Below are positions 8,226 to 19,639 of a DNA stretch of 64,000 nucleotides, one piece after another. A program made the translations under genes and the position numbers. The stretch's first letter is position 1. Every line of letters begins with the position of its first letter. Source of the DNA: Selaginella tamariscina (Eukaryota > Streptophyta > Lycopodiopsida > Selaginellales > Selaginellaceae); NCBI GenBank assembly GCA_003024785.1, contig PUQB01000040.1:454880-518879 (forward strand), read 5' to 3'. Below the pieces are notes generated by a model. It ran no database searches. It saw only the letters and a program-made list of their open reading frames with translations, and had not been told where the DNA came from.

Positions 8226-10423
8226 GTTTCTTGTAGATGTTTCGCATCAACACACAAGCAGCTACTACATCTTCCTGGTTATTCTGAGTAACCAACACAC
8301 AAAACGCAACTTTGGCGATCTCCACGTTATGCCATTTCCTGCACGCCTCTAACAATGTCATCCAGGCACGACTACTAGCCTTGAAGGGCATGTCCCTCGG
8401 AAGCGACACTGCCTCTCGAAGCTTATTCGCCCTGTCTAACATGTCAACTATACAGGTATAGTGTTCCAAGGACTAATACCGTATTTTGGCATGGACTTGA
8501 AGTAGCTTTCACCTTCTTCCACCATACCTGCATGACTGCAAGTTGTAAGTATCAACAGCATTGTGACACCGTTCATTTGCATGTCCATCTTCTTTATCAA
8601 ACTAAACACTTCAGACGTGTTGCCGAGCAAATTGTAACCTCCAATGAGAGCATTCCAAGACACTATATCCCAAGACGACAACATCCAGTTAAACACCTCT
8701 TTGGCAGCATCCATGTTTCCACATTTCCCATAGAAATCCACCAAACAGTTTGCCACCGTTTTATCCTCTTCCAATCCGAGCTCGCGTATTCGATCATGAA
8801 CTCTCTGTCCAGTTTCTAATGCTCCCAGACAAGCACAAGCCTTGAGTGCACCAACAAATGTAACACTGTCCGGTGCACAATCCATGCTCTTCAGCACATC
8901 CAAGGCCACTGAACTTTCCCCATTCTCCACGTATCCAAGTATCAAAGCGTTCCACGCTACCACACTCCGACACTCCATTCCGTCGAAGATATACCGAGCC
9001 GTTAGCATATCGCTGCATTTACAATACAAGGTGCTTGCCACAAAGATCTCTTTTCAAACCCGCACTCTCTAGCCTCTCTATGAAAGGTGAGCCCCTTCTC
9101 TAGAGATGTCATCTTGTCCACACTTCCTAAGCTTGCACATGCCTTGAGTGCAGCAACATATGCAAAACCGTTTGGTGCACAGTCCATGCTCTTGAACAAA
9201 CTCAAGGCTTTTAATCTGTCCCCATTCTCCACGTATCCAAGTATTACAGCCGTCCAGGACACAACACTCCGTTGCACCATTCGATCGAAAACATCCTGAG
9301 CATAAAACATCTCCCCAAGCTTACTATACATGTCCACCAACGTGTTTGCCACAAATGCATCTCTATCAAAACCACGCTCCTTCGCCGTTCCATGAATGGT
9401 GATTCCCATTCGTAAGCAAGTCTTCTTGTCCAGTTTATTCTCGTTGGCCAAAGCTGCACATGCTTTGAGTACAGCTACAAACGTAACACTATCTGGTAAG
9501 CAGTCCATGCTGTTGAACACATCTAATGCCATCAAACTCTCCCCATTCTCCACGTATCCAAGTATTAAAGCCGTCCAGGATACAACACTCCGGTGCACCA
9601 TCTTATCAAATACATCTCTTTCCTGCAGCATGTCTCCGCACTTGCTATACATGTCCACCAGCGTACTTGCCACAAATATGTCTTTCTCAAAGCCATTCTC
9701 ACTAGCTTTTCTATGAATAACCACCCCTTTCTGTATACAAGTCTTCTTTCCCAACTTCTTTGTCAAGTTTGTACAAGCCTTGAGTGCAGAAACATATGTA
9801 AGACGGTTTGGTACACAGTCCATGCCATTGAACACGTCCAAGGCCGCTAAACTCTCTTCATTCTCCACGTATCCAAGTATTAAAACGTTCCAGGATACAA
9901 CACTTCGGTTCTTCATCCTGTTGAAAACATCTCGAGCTTGTAGCATGTCCCCGTATTTGCTATACATGCCGACCAAAGTGCTTGCCACAAACACGTCATT
10001 TTCAAACCCAAGTTCCTTGGCTTGTCTATGAATACCAATCCCCTTTTGTAAACTAGTACATGCCTTAAGTGCAGCAACAAATGTAACACTATCTGGTGTG
10101 CAATCCATTCCGTTAAACAAGTTCAACGCCAATAAACTCTCCCCATTCTCCACATATCCAAGGATTAAGGAGTTCCAGCAGACCACGTTGTTCTGGATCA
10201 TGCTGTCAAAAACTTCCCTGGCTTGCTGCATGCGGCTGCATTTTCTATACATGGTAATCAGAGCACTGGCAACATATGTGTTCTTGTGGCAGCCTAATTG
10301 TATCGCATTAAAATGTAGAAGTTTCCCTCCTTTCAGGTCCTTTCTCTTCCCACATTGCTTCAGCTCATGAACCAATGCAGCTCCGTACATATTGCACGGG
10401 AAGTTCACCGTTCCCATTGGCAA
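8221..10423 (-). pseudogene. PLS-type pentatricopeptide repeat gene, frameshifted
   Basis: The protein consists of six blocks of about 105 residues, each of the L-S-P type (FVASTLVDMYSKCGDM, then SVVSWTALILGYVENGESL, then PDSVTFVAALKAC). It ends in an E-like region (HYTCIVDMLDRA, LLEACRKW). Such proteins bind organellar RNA for editing or processing. Reading is open from 10,423 to 9,002. A one-base loss near 9,053 (in an A run) shifts frame to the segment 9,041-8,448, and a second shift near 8,468 leads to 8,469-8,221. The E/E+/DYW end is missing, because the frame stops at the CACGTG minisatellite. There is no obvious transit peptide at the annotated start. Probably a pseudogene, unless the indels are assembly errors. 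Confidence 0.8.
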
Positions 10424-10439
10424 ACAACATCACAATATA

Positions 10440-11280
10440 CATGTATAATTATCACATTTATTAAAAATGTTATGATGTATATAGAGTTATACCTAATATG
10501 TTACTTGTGCCCAAGTTGTTTTAATAATTTTTTACAATACATAACATTTATAATTATACAACGTCTTAAATAAAGAGATATTAATTAAATTTTAAATACA
10601 CAATGTATATTATAATAAGAATTATAGAAGGTATATTCTTAGTATTTTAATATATAAAAAACATCAGTCTTGGTGCTATCTTCTTCTATTATTATTTATT
10701 TATTTATATTTTTTATTTTAATTAATGTTTTAATAATTTCTTTAATTAGTGTCATGATAGAGGAATCGCTATTCAATAAGTAAGGATCTTTATTTATAAT
10801 TTTTGTTATGTACAATTTTTCCCTTTTATTCTTATAATGTTTGCTTCTTTTTTTTTTAATTTGTCCTTTTTTATTTTTTTTTAATTATGTATCTTCATGA
10901 GAATCTTTAATGTTCAAATGTAAATTTTATAATATGAATTAATGAAATAACACAACTTAATATTAATTCTTGTGTCATGAATTAATTCTTATAAATAACC
11001 GATTCTTAAATACCTTAGTATATTTTACATGAAATGTTTTTAAAATATTCATTAACATATCAGTATATTTTGTGGTTCATAATGTCATTAACTTTTTTTA
11101 AAGTAGTTATTAGAATTTTAAATTGACACATGACAATAACTACTAAATAATCATTTAGTATTAACACCTTAAAAATGATTAAAAGAGTCTAACTTAGATG
11201 CCTAAGTAATAATTCCCTTACAGGATAACTTAAATAGACTTTAAAATTTTATTTTAAGAGACCTAGATAAATTCATGTCT
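10440..11280. other. AT-rich intergenic DNA
   Basis: Low-complexity A/T sequence with long T runs around 10,840-10,880. No feature seen. It covers the upstream side of the PPR gene, but no promoter element stands out. Confidence 0.6.
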
Positions 11281-11665
11281 TAAATTAATAAAACATATGT
11301 TTTACACATACCCGTAACAAAGTTAAGACATTATCATTTACCCTTTAAGTAAGTACAACCCTTTTAGGACAACTAGGGGTACTCGAACATGAGTGTTTTA
11401 TTAAGTAAACCCCTTAAAACTACGTTTGAACAACCCTAAGCATGAGATCATGCAAGTGCCTCACCTAGAAGATTTAAATTGATACGTGCACAACAAGATG
11501 AAAATGTATATACCACTCTTGCTTTTTGAAATTCTTTTAAATAATTATATTATATTGCACACAAAAAGGCTTATACTAATAAGTTTAAATTGTTCAATCG
11601 TTAGACATGCTCACACATCCTCAGAAAGAACACCCCTAGCCAAGTGTACATGTTAGTACACTCAG
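11280..11665. repeat. Dispersed repeat shared with 50.2-50.65 kb
   Basis: Segments such as GTTAAGACATT, AACATGAGTGTTTT, AAGCATGAGATCATGCAAGTGCCTCAC and AGTTTAAATTGTTCAATC-TTA are found in the same order and orientation at 50,290-50,640, with many differences. Old non-coding repeat; class unknown. Confidence 0.55.
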
Positions 11666-11695
11666 TTACGAGAGCAATGGAATGTCCAACATGTT

Positions 11696-12030
11696 TAATT
11701 AGGCTAATTAAATATAATAAAAATAAATAAATCTTACTCTCGCAAAAAAAAGTGTTTATTTATTTTCAAGACTTTTCCTAAGCTCCTTATATAGTTGGGT
11801 CATCCTAAATACATACACAATTTTATTAAAAATGTGTATGAATATGTATATGTCTGTGCGTGTGTGTGATAAAAATTGGGACATACCTTATATAATAAGA
11901 TGTGATACTGTTGGACGTTGATAAGACAACAACCTGTGTGACGAGAAAAGAATTATTTACATCATATTATTCTTTTAAATAGCACATTAAAACTCAAATA
12001 AATTTAATTAAATTAAAATTAATTAGCTGC
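11696..12030 (-). pseudogene. Duplicate of the 3.1-kb terminal exons
   Basis: Aligns over its whole length with 3,058-3,400, including the intron and the downstream TTTAATTAAATTAAAATTAATTA. The last exon reads MTQLYKELRKSLENK and a stop. The upstream exon has an extra base (CACAGGTTG for CACAGTTG) that breaks the frame. Non-functional duplicate of an unrecognised gene end. Confidence 0.7.
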
Positions 12031-12339
12031 AAAGGTACTTAATCGTAGGTAAGCATGTTGGGTGCTTTTCACAATTCTAATTCATGAGTTTACATGATAA
12101 GGTTGATGTTCTTTTTCGATGGGGTTATCTGGCTCTTACACTTGGTGAACCTATTTTCGATATCCAACAACATGTATTATTGAATTCATAATAGTTTTAG
12201 GTCAACATACATTTTAAATCTACTGCATCTTTAGACACTTAACTTTTGAACCAACTCCAATCTAAATAATAGATCAACGTTTTCACTTGGGATGTCACAT
12301 CACACATTCTAGCATGACATTCATTGACACTTTGGTAGA

Positions 12340-12870
12340 ACTCTGACTATGCTAATTTTTGCTTCTATGATAGACTCTTACACTAACACATGCAACTCTA
12401 TGTTTCTGATGGTGAGCTCTACCTCTGACCTTTAGAGTTGCTATAACACATTGACCATTAGACACTTTGGTATCCACAAGACTTTGGAGATTGTTCAGTG
12501 CACCTTTTGGTGGCCATGCATGTGGCGAGATGTTGAGCAATTTGTCTACACATGTGATTTGTGTCAATGTACGAAGTTGCCATGACATCATCCGCCATGT
12601 TTGTTACATCCTCTTCCAATTGCCGCCCAACCTTGGTCTTTCATTATCATGAATTTTCTCACTAATCTCCCGCCATCACATAGGTTTGATGTTGTTTTAG
12701 TCATGATGGACAAGTTTTCAAAGATTGCATATTTTCTTCCATGTCACAAGACCATAATAGGCTCAAGGGTGGCATATTTGATGTATCGTAAGATCTTTTG
12801 TCTGCATGGTTTTCCATATGAAGTCATTAGTGATAAAGATTTGCAGTTTATGTTTGGGTTTTGACAATAG
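12340..12870 (+). pseudogene. Ty3/gypsy integrase fragment (plus strand)
   Basis: Encodes part of the integrase zinc-binding domain (HFGIHKTLEIV, TFWWPCMWRDVEQFVYTCDLC). A stop follows, then the start of the catalytic core (DVVLVMMDKFSKIAYFLPCHK, VISDKDLQF) with the first two acidic residues. The third catalytic residue and everything downstream are missing. It differs in strand and sequence from the chromovirus at 13.9-19.6 kb, so it is an older, separate insertion. Confidence 0.75.
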
Positions 12871-12918
12871 TTTTTTGCATGCATTTGCATCAAGGGGAAG
12901 CCATCTACTACCCACCAT

Positions 12919-13520
12919 TTACAATCTTGTCTCGATCAATGTGAAGATATTGTGACAATGTGATAGAGAACCATTGGTCAATGGTCTTAGATTCACTATT
13001 GCTAAAGTCAGGTTGTTCAAAGTGCTTATACGCTTGCTTGTTACTTGTACATTGTCTTCCACCATTTTTAGCATTGTTTCATCGAGCAAAGATGTTGTGT
13101 CATTAGCTTGTTGGGAGCAACAAGCAAAAAACCTAAAGGTAATGGATAAATAAGTGGAGCAAACCTTTATTGCCGTTGTCAATCTCCCTTCTTTGCCAAC
13201 ATTGTCCTCAAAACAGTCATTGGCAATACCATGGTCATCAATGGCCAGTTCCTCATAATGTTGATTCGCAAACTTCTACATAGAATGCTGGATTAGACCA
13301 ATCTAATGAATGAAAACCTTATTGTCCACATCAATTGCTTCGGATTGCATTTGAGTTATTGTTTTCTCTAGTGTCTTGCATTGGAGTTGGGCACCATCCA
13401 AGTGCCCAGTTAATACTGTTGTGCTTGGGTGCCTCATCGGTTATCAAATGAGCTACCGACGTCACTTTCTTGAATTTTGATATCACTTCCTTAAATTCTA
13501 CATGATTAGGAACTTAAAGA
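12919..13520 (-). pseudogene. Unrecognised coding-like remnant
   Basis: Minus-strand translation gives protein-like segments broken by frameshifts and stops: EVISKFKKVTSVAHLITDEA near 13,450-13,510, and YEELAIDDHGIANDCFED followed by VGKEGRLTTAIK near 13,170-13,270. Probably a decayed transposon or host gene. No family is recognised. Confidence 0.3.
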
Positions 13521-13907
13521 CAAGAAGCGACATGAGCAAATATTAAGCAAAAAATAAGAAATTTAGAGACAAGTTCATAATAGAGTTGCTAAACAAAAAA
13601 TGATAATTAACAAGTTGCCAATAGTTTCTTTCTCCTCCCATCACATCTCGTGGATTGATGCCTTTGGCGGCCTATGTCTCCACTACTTAGGATAATCCAA
13701 GATTGCCCATGGCATTATTCCTTTGGAATTGAATGGCCCAAATGACACCACGAAACATTAGACATTTATGGATAACTCTGTATTTGGATGGATCCCCATC
13801 CTCATTCTTTGTATGACATGGTACTCACATGCAAACTAAACTCTTTGCAACGGTATAGTTAAAGATTTCATGTCCTACCATTTAGCATTATGTGTGAGGT
13901 GAACTGT
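13520..13907. other. Flank left of the chromovirus
   Basis: No supported feature. A few coding-like stretches are too broken to call. Confidence 0.4.
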
Positions 13908-14325
13908 TGTCAAGCCACGACCTAAGAGCAAGATAACAACAAGAAGACTTGACTCAAGAACAAGGCAAGAACAAGGAACAAGACAAGAAGAAGGAACAAG
14001 ACAAGAATGATAGTAGAATGACTGGTGTTGATAGTAACTGATTGTACAACAATTAGGTCGGAGCTTTTATACTCACAACTCCAAGCTAATCTGGTCATGA
14101 GTCTAATATGGTCATGAACTAAAAATAGTGACCCTTATCCTTTAGGTATATCCTGTAGTATATCCTATAGGCATATCCTATAGGAATATCCTGTAGGAAT
14201 ATCCTGCAGGCATATCCTATAGGCTATCCTGTAGGAATATCCTGCAGGCATATCCTGTAGGAATATCCTACAGGCATATCCTGTAGGTATATCCTGTAAC
14301 TCGTATCCTGTATCCGGTCATGACA
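13908..14325 (-). repeat. 3' LTR of the chromovirus, with internal CCTRYAGG array
   Basis: 418 bp. About 12 tandem copies of a 13-14-bp unit, ATATCCTGTAGGA or similar, fill 14,148-14,305. Each unit centres on an 8-bp palindrome (CCTGCAGG, CCTATAGG) or near-palindrome (CCTGTAGG). Its 5' partner at 19,250-19,639 has fewer units. Confidence 0.9.
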
Positions 14326-14336
14326 GCACCTCCTCC

Positions 14337-14560
14337 CTAAGGATGAGTTCCACGAGTCTTGGGACCTGGTTTAGCAAGATAACGCCGATGGAAAGCAGCA
14401 ACTTTGGAAGAAGCATGGAATAAGTTGGATGCAGGTTCCCAAGTGCGATTGGTAGGCAAATAACCTTTCCAATCCACCAAGTATTGAAGTTGGCGGCAAT
14501 GAACGAGAATCAAGATGGCTGCAACTTCATACTCAGGTTCACCGTCAATGACCACAGGAG
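14337..14560 (-). pseudogene. Chromovirus chromodomain
   Basis: Encodes EYEVAAILILVHCRQLQYLVDWKGY, then TWEPASNL and VAAFHRRY: the three-strand-plus-helix chromodomain that guides chromoviral integrase to chromatin. It directly precedes the purine tract and 3' LTR, the normal position. It lies in a different frame from the integrase segment upstream. Confidence 0.85.
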
Positions 14561-14699
14561 GGGGAGGAGAAAAGCACGACCAAGAAGAGAAGAAGGATGA
14601 TACGGCTCCAACAAAGAAGTGTAAAACACAGGATGAAGTTTCACCGTAGATGGTAACTTGAGTCGGAAAGCTACAGGATTGACTTCAGTCGCAATCTTG

Positions 14700-15705
14700 T
14701 AAGGGCCCAACCATTGAAAATCCAACTTAGAAGAAGGCCTATTGGTGCGAATATGCCGACGAAGAAGCCACACGAGATCACCAATCTTGTATGTAGGTGC
14801 CGGTTAACGATGAGCATCAGCATAATGCTTGTACCGTTCTTGTGCCTGCTGAAGATGAACCCGGAGATCTCATGTACCTGATGAAGATGCTAGAGACAAT
14901 TCTGTACTGCAGGAGTAGAAGAAGGAGAAGCAGGAGGAGCAAAGTCAAAACGTGAATGGTAGCCTGTAAGAGCAAAGAAAGGTGTCTGGCCTGTAGATGC
15001 GTGAACGGAGTTGTTGTAGGCAAACTCTGCCATTGGAAGAAGGTCCAACCAGTTGTCCTGTTGGTAACTGATGAAGCAGCGAAGATATTGTTCCAAGGTC
15101 TGAATCGTGCGTTCTGACTGCCCATCAGTTTGTGGATGGTATCCTGAAGAAAGGTCCGCTTTAACTTGTAGACTCCGGAGAAGTTCTCGCCAAAACTTGA
15201 ACATGAATTGTGAACCTTGATCAGAAACAATGCTCTCAGGAAGACCATAATGTCGGAATACTTCGCGGATCACCAACTCAGCAGTTGTCTGGCCTGTAGC
15301 AGTCTTGTGACATGGTAAGAAATGAGCTTGTTTGGTGAAACGGTCAACCATGACAAGAACTGCATCAAATCCACGAGAAGGAGGAAGATCTGTGAGGAAA
15401 TCCATAGAAATGGATCTCCAAGGAGCAGAAGGAACAGGAAGAGGACGAAGAAGACCAGAGGCGCGTGACGAGGCATCTTCGACTTATTGCAGGTGTCACA
15501 ACTCCGTACAAACTTGTCCACAAAACCTCGCAACCTAGGCCACCAATAGTTGCGAGTCACCAACTCAACTGTCTTGGCCACACCAAAATGTCCTATAGCC
15601 GGGGTATCATGACAATCCTGTACCACACAAGTCCTGCAAACACCAATAGGAACATACAGGAGACCTTTCCGATACAGGAGTCCATCCTGTATGGTAAACA
15701 ACTTG
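14700..15705 (-). pseudogene. Chromovirus integrase
   Basis: The zinc-binding domain is at about 15,480-15,600 (HFGVAKTVELVTRNYWWPRL, CDTCNKSK). The catalytic core is at 14,890-15,405, with its DDE residues in FDAVLVMVDRF, SDQGSQFMF and GYHPQTDGQSERT. The C-terminal part with a GPY/F-like DFQWLGPYKI is at 14,690-14,770. It integrates element cDNA in an active element. Frames change at least twice between these domains. Confidence 0.9.
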
Positions 15706-15949
15706 TAGTCTGTACGGAACTGGAGGAAGAGGAACTTGCGATGTCAGGACTAATGTGTGAAAACACATTCCTTGCCAAGTCGTCTGTAGCCAACTGCAAA
15801 CGGATGTCCTGTAGGAGTGTGGAATCTGCTGGAGCCTGATGAACTTGTAATGCTGCAAGCCAAGTCGATCAGGACCCAACACTTGCTTTTGACAGTCATA
15901 TGCAGGATCGCCTGGGGTCGGTGCAAGGTAAGAGCGCCTAGACAATGCA

Positions 15950-17250
15950 TCTGCCTTACCATTTCAAAACCAGGCCTGTAGAGATGACGAAATCAAAATG
16001 TGATAGAACTCCGCCCACCTAGCCTGTCGCCGACTGAGAACTCGAGCTGTTTAAAATACTCCAGGTTCTTATGATCCGTAAGAACTTGTACAGGATGCGC
16101 AGCACCTTCCAGGAAATGCCGCCACTCTCGAACGAATCCACAATGGCCTTGAGTTCCTTGTCATGAATCTCGTAATTAATTTCCGCTGAAAGGAACTTAC
16201 GAGAGTGAAAAGCTACAGGATAAGCAACTTATCTTCCAACTTGTGATAGAACAGATCCTACTGCAAAATCCGAGGCATCTGCTTCAACGAAGAAGGGACG
16301 AGAAGGATCAGATGTGCTAAAATCGGAGCTGTCGTGAAGATCTTCTTGAGTGTTGTGAATGCATGTTCTGCCTTGTCGGACCAAGAGAACACTCCTGTGC
16401 GCTTGGTGAGTTCCGTGAGTGGAAGTACACGCTTGGAGAAGTCCTGTATGAAACGCTGTAGAAGTTTGCAAAGCCAAGGAAACATTGTACATCTCGTACA
16501 GACTTGGGCCTCTCCCACTCCGCGATAGTCTTTACCTTGTGCATGTCCATGGAAACCAGCAGGAGAGACAATGTAGCCCAAGAACTCTACAGTATCCCTG
16601 TCGAAGAAACACTTCTCCAACTTCGCATACAGGCCATGCTCGCGAAGCCTCTGTAAGATAGTCGTACATGCTTGTCATGAGCCGCCTGGTCCTTGGAGAA
16701 AATCAAAATGTCATCGAGGTAGATTACCACAAACTGGTCCAAGAAGTCACGAAAGATGTCGTTCACCATGTGTTGGAACACGGCTGGGGCATTGGTAAGT
16801 CCAAAGGCATCACTGTATACTCGAAGTGTCCATACCTTGTACGAAAGGCAGTCTTCCACTGATCGCCTGGACGAATCCGTACAAGATTGTAAGCCCCTCG
16901 TAAGTCAATCTTCGTGAACACTTTTGCTCCTTACAGCCGATCGAGAAGTTCCGGGATCAATGGCAACGGGTACCGATTCCGAATGGTGACTTGATTTAAA
17001 CCTCTGTAGTCCACAACCAAACGTAAACTCCATCTTTCTTCTTGACAAAGAAGATAGGTGCTCCTGCAGGGGACTTTGAGTGACGAATGAAGCCGGATGC
17101 CAAGTTTTCCTCGATGTACTGACGAAGAACCTCCAATTCTGTAGGTGACAGTGCATAAATCGGTCCGAACGGTGGAGTCTTTCCTTCTACAAATCGATAA
17201 AACAGTCGTAACCTGTGAACAGGAAGAACTGCAGCCTTGTGCTTGTCAAA
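15950..17250 (-). pseudogene. Chromovirus reverse transcriptase and RNase H
   Basis: The RT N-terminus is at 16,996-17,240 ([35 protein letters not shown]). The palm carries [11 protein letters not shown] and the catalytic YLDD at 16,710-16,721. RNase H follows with FFVEADASDFAVG at about 16,245-16,290. Several frameshifts separate the blocks, and the middle of RNase H (15,950-16,230) is poorly conserved. Confidence 0.88.
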
Positions 17251-17789
17251 AACGTTCTGAAAGGAGTGATACTTGTGGCAGGGAAGAAGGAGGAGAAGAA
17301 GGAACAGGAGAAGGAGATTGAAAAACAGGGGAATCAGATACAGGAAAGGTAGAAGAGGACGTAGAGTTACTTGAAAGGCAAAAAGATGAAAAGGAGCAGG
17401 ATCAGTGGCAAGTTCATGCATGGTAGTGGTAAGAACTCGAAGAAGAGAAGGAGGGAGCTGTGATTGAAAAAGAGGAAGGATCTTGGGGGGTGGAACAGAA
17501 GAAGAGTAATGAAAAGAGGCAGATTGGGAGAAACATGTGTGGATGTTGACAAGTGTACAGGATTGGAAGAATCCTGTACAGAAGTCCGTGGATGCACAGG
17601 AGTGAGGAGAACTTGTGAGTGTGCTGACGAACCAATAGGGTGGATCTTGTCGAGGAGGAGTCTTCAACACTGATACAGGAACAGGCACGGTCAATCCTGT
17701 AGCTTGTACTGCCTCAGACACTAAGGATGTATTCTGCACACAGGAAGGTACAGGATTGGTCCTGGTTGCCGGAGAGGAAAACATGAACG

Positions 17790-18175
17790 TCCTAGACCTC
17801 CAGTTGATCTGAGGATTTGCAACAACGAACCATGGCATGCCCAAAATGATGGGAGTCGACCGAGTCTTGATCAAGTTGAAGGAAATTGAATAGTTGAATG
17901 CGCCATGACTGCAAGAGAGAGGTTTGGTAGCATGGGTAACTGCGCCAGAAGCAATTAAACGACCATCGGCCACCTGCACGCTTCAACTTCACCATCGGAA
18001 TGCCATGTTGAGTTGCAAAAGTGTCATCCATGAAGCATGCATTTGCACCAGTGTCTAATAGGGCAAACTCCTTGAGCTCTCGATTATTGAGATGAATGTG
18101 TATAGGAAACTTGAGTGATGGAATGGTATGAGCAGCACCAATGGAGCCTGCACCTACGTCCAACTTCGTGGCTCC
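17790..18175 (-). pseudogene. Chromovirus aspartic protease
   Basis: Contains LLDTGANACFMDDTFA with the catalytic DTG near 18,045-18,056, and the downstream strand SFNL...TRSTPIILGMPWF in another frame. It processes the polyprotein in active elements. The stretch between the protease and RT (17,250-17,790) is a low-conservation serine/phenylalanine/leucine-rich linker. Confidence 0.85.
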
Positions 18176-18245
18176 TAAACAAAGTGAATATTGAAGTTTT
18201 CCGATTGAACTTCAGCTTCAACTTCATGCGTCTTGAACTTCTGGC

Positions 18246-19146
18246 TTTAATAGGACATTCCGCCCTTGTGTCCTGCTTCACCACAATACAAACATAGATT
18301 CTCATTGCGGCGACGTTGCTTCTCAGTAGCGGAAAGTGGGCCACGCTTGTATTTCTCAACCTCCATAGGAACTACTCCAGAAGGTGTCGCAAAAGTATGT
18401 ACCACAGCTGCAGGATTGGTTTGCAGGAACTGCTGACGGGATTTTTCCTGACGATGCTCGAACAAGTGGTTGTCGCAGCGAACGGCCTATTGCATGATCT
18501 CCGCTAATGTTTGGGCATCTGGTAACGAAAGGAGAAGGTCCTTCACATCATCCTCAACCCAAAACGGAAGTGTTCAATCAATGCAATCTCGTCCCATGGA
18601 ATGTTTGTGCAAAGTTGCTGAAATTCGGATGCATAAACGAAAGCTGGTCGAGATCCTTGTGTGAGCTTTCGTAACTTCGTGCATGCGGAATGGTACTTAT
18701 CGGGATCTCCAAAGCAAGCTTCAAAGGCAGCCACGAAACCTTCAAAGTCTTCCATCAATGGGTCGTCACGTTCCAGCAAAGGGGCAACCCAAGCCCGTGG
18801 AGATCCAACTAGTAGGGATGCCAAAAGACCAACCTTTTGTGCATCAGTCGAGTAGCGGCGTGGTTGCATGCGGATCAAAAGCCTAATTTGATTTAGGAAC
18901 CCTTGGAAATCGGCACGATTGCCATTGAACTTTTCTGGCATGTTAATCTTCGGCTCCGAAGAAGTGTTTGATGTAGAGGAAATCACGATGCTTGAGAGAG
19001 AGCCTGTGCAGTAGCCTTGGAGGATGCATCAGCAGCTACATGCGCCGCGTTGGTGGAACCTTGCAAATCTGTGACACTTGGCGCAAAGTGGCTAGCTCAT
19101 GAAGCAATATTTAGTGCTCGCGTTGAAATTGCTCAAAATCAGCCAT
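18246..19146 (-). pseudogene. Chromovirus gag with damaged zinc knuckle
   Basis: The probable start is MADFEQF at 19,146, soon interrupted by a stop. The capsid region is open from 18,986 to 18,543 (PEKFNGNRADFQGFLNQI, AWVAPLLERDDPLMEDFEGF, YASEFQQLC). The zinc knuckle near 18,260 reads CLYCGEAGHKGG, then loses frame before the last cysteine. That cysteine is present one frame over. Confidence 0.85.
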
Positions 19147-19249
19147 GATCTATGAAAAAAAAAAAAGGGGAGAAAAACGAAGGAGAAGAATCAAGAAAAA
19201 AAAAAAGTAGCTGAAAATCGAAAAGCTATGAAAAGAGTTACTATCAAAC

Positions 19250-19639
19250 TGTCAAGCCACGACCTAAGAGCAAGATAACAACAAGAAGGCTTAGGCAAGA
19301 GCAAGGAACAAGACAAGAATGATCGTAGAATGACTGGTGTTGATAGTAACTGACATTCTACTGGTGTTGATAGTAACTGATTGTACAACAATTAGGTCGG
19401 AGCTTTTATACTCACAACTCCAGTCTAATATTGTCATAAGTCTAATATGGTCATGAGCTAAAAATAGTGACCCTTATCCTTTAGGCATATCTTGTAGTAT
19501 ATCCTATAGACATATCCTGTAGGAATATCCTGCAGACATATTCTATAGGCATATCCTGTAGGAATATCCTGCAGACATATCTTATAGGAATATTCTATAG
19601 GCATATCCTGTAACTCGTATCTTGTATCCGGTCGTGACA
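19250..19639 (-). repeat. 5' LTR of the chromovirus
   Basis: 390 bp, TGTCAAGCCACGACC to GTCGTGACA on the plus strand. It carries an internal 35-bp-scale duplication (ACTGGTGTTGATAGTAACTGA occurs twice) that the 3' LTR lacks, and fewer CCTRYAGG units. It contains the element's promoter by position; a TTTTATACTC segment near 19,405 could serve as TATA region on either strand. Confidence 0.88.

Larger units (their letters stand above)
13908..19639 (-). mobile_element. Ty3/gypsy chromovirus with both LTRs, decayed
   Basis: A 5.73-kb element in minus orientation with domain order gag, protease, reverse transcriptase, RNase H, integrase and chromodomain. The order and the C-terminal chromodomain define a chromovirus. 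LTRs are 13,908-14,325 (3' LTR) and 19,250-19,639 (5' LTR); both run TGTCA to TGACA. A purine tract, AGGGAGGAGG on the minus strand, lies directly inside the 3' LTR. The LTRs differ by several substitutions and indels, and the genes carry many frameshifts, so it is not recent. I see no matching target duplication at the two edges. Confidence 0.9.

Noticed and set aside
8448..9041. A second, separate PPR gene
   Set aside because: It continues the upstream repeat series without a gap once the frame changes, so it is the same gene after a frameshift.
9087..10370. Plus-strand open frames across the PPR gene
   Set aside because: They mirror the repeated PPR blocks on the opposite strand and encode no known motif.
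12352..12591. Minus-strand open frame at 12.4 kb
   Set aside because: The plus strand there encodes a recognisable integrase zinc-binding domain.
13908..19639. An active retrotransposon
   Set aside because: Frames change between and within gag, pol and integrase, gag has an early stop, the LTRs differ by indels and no target duplication is visible.
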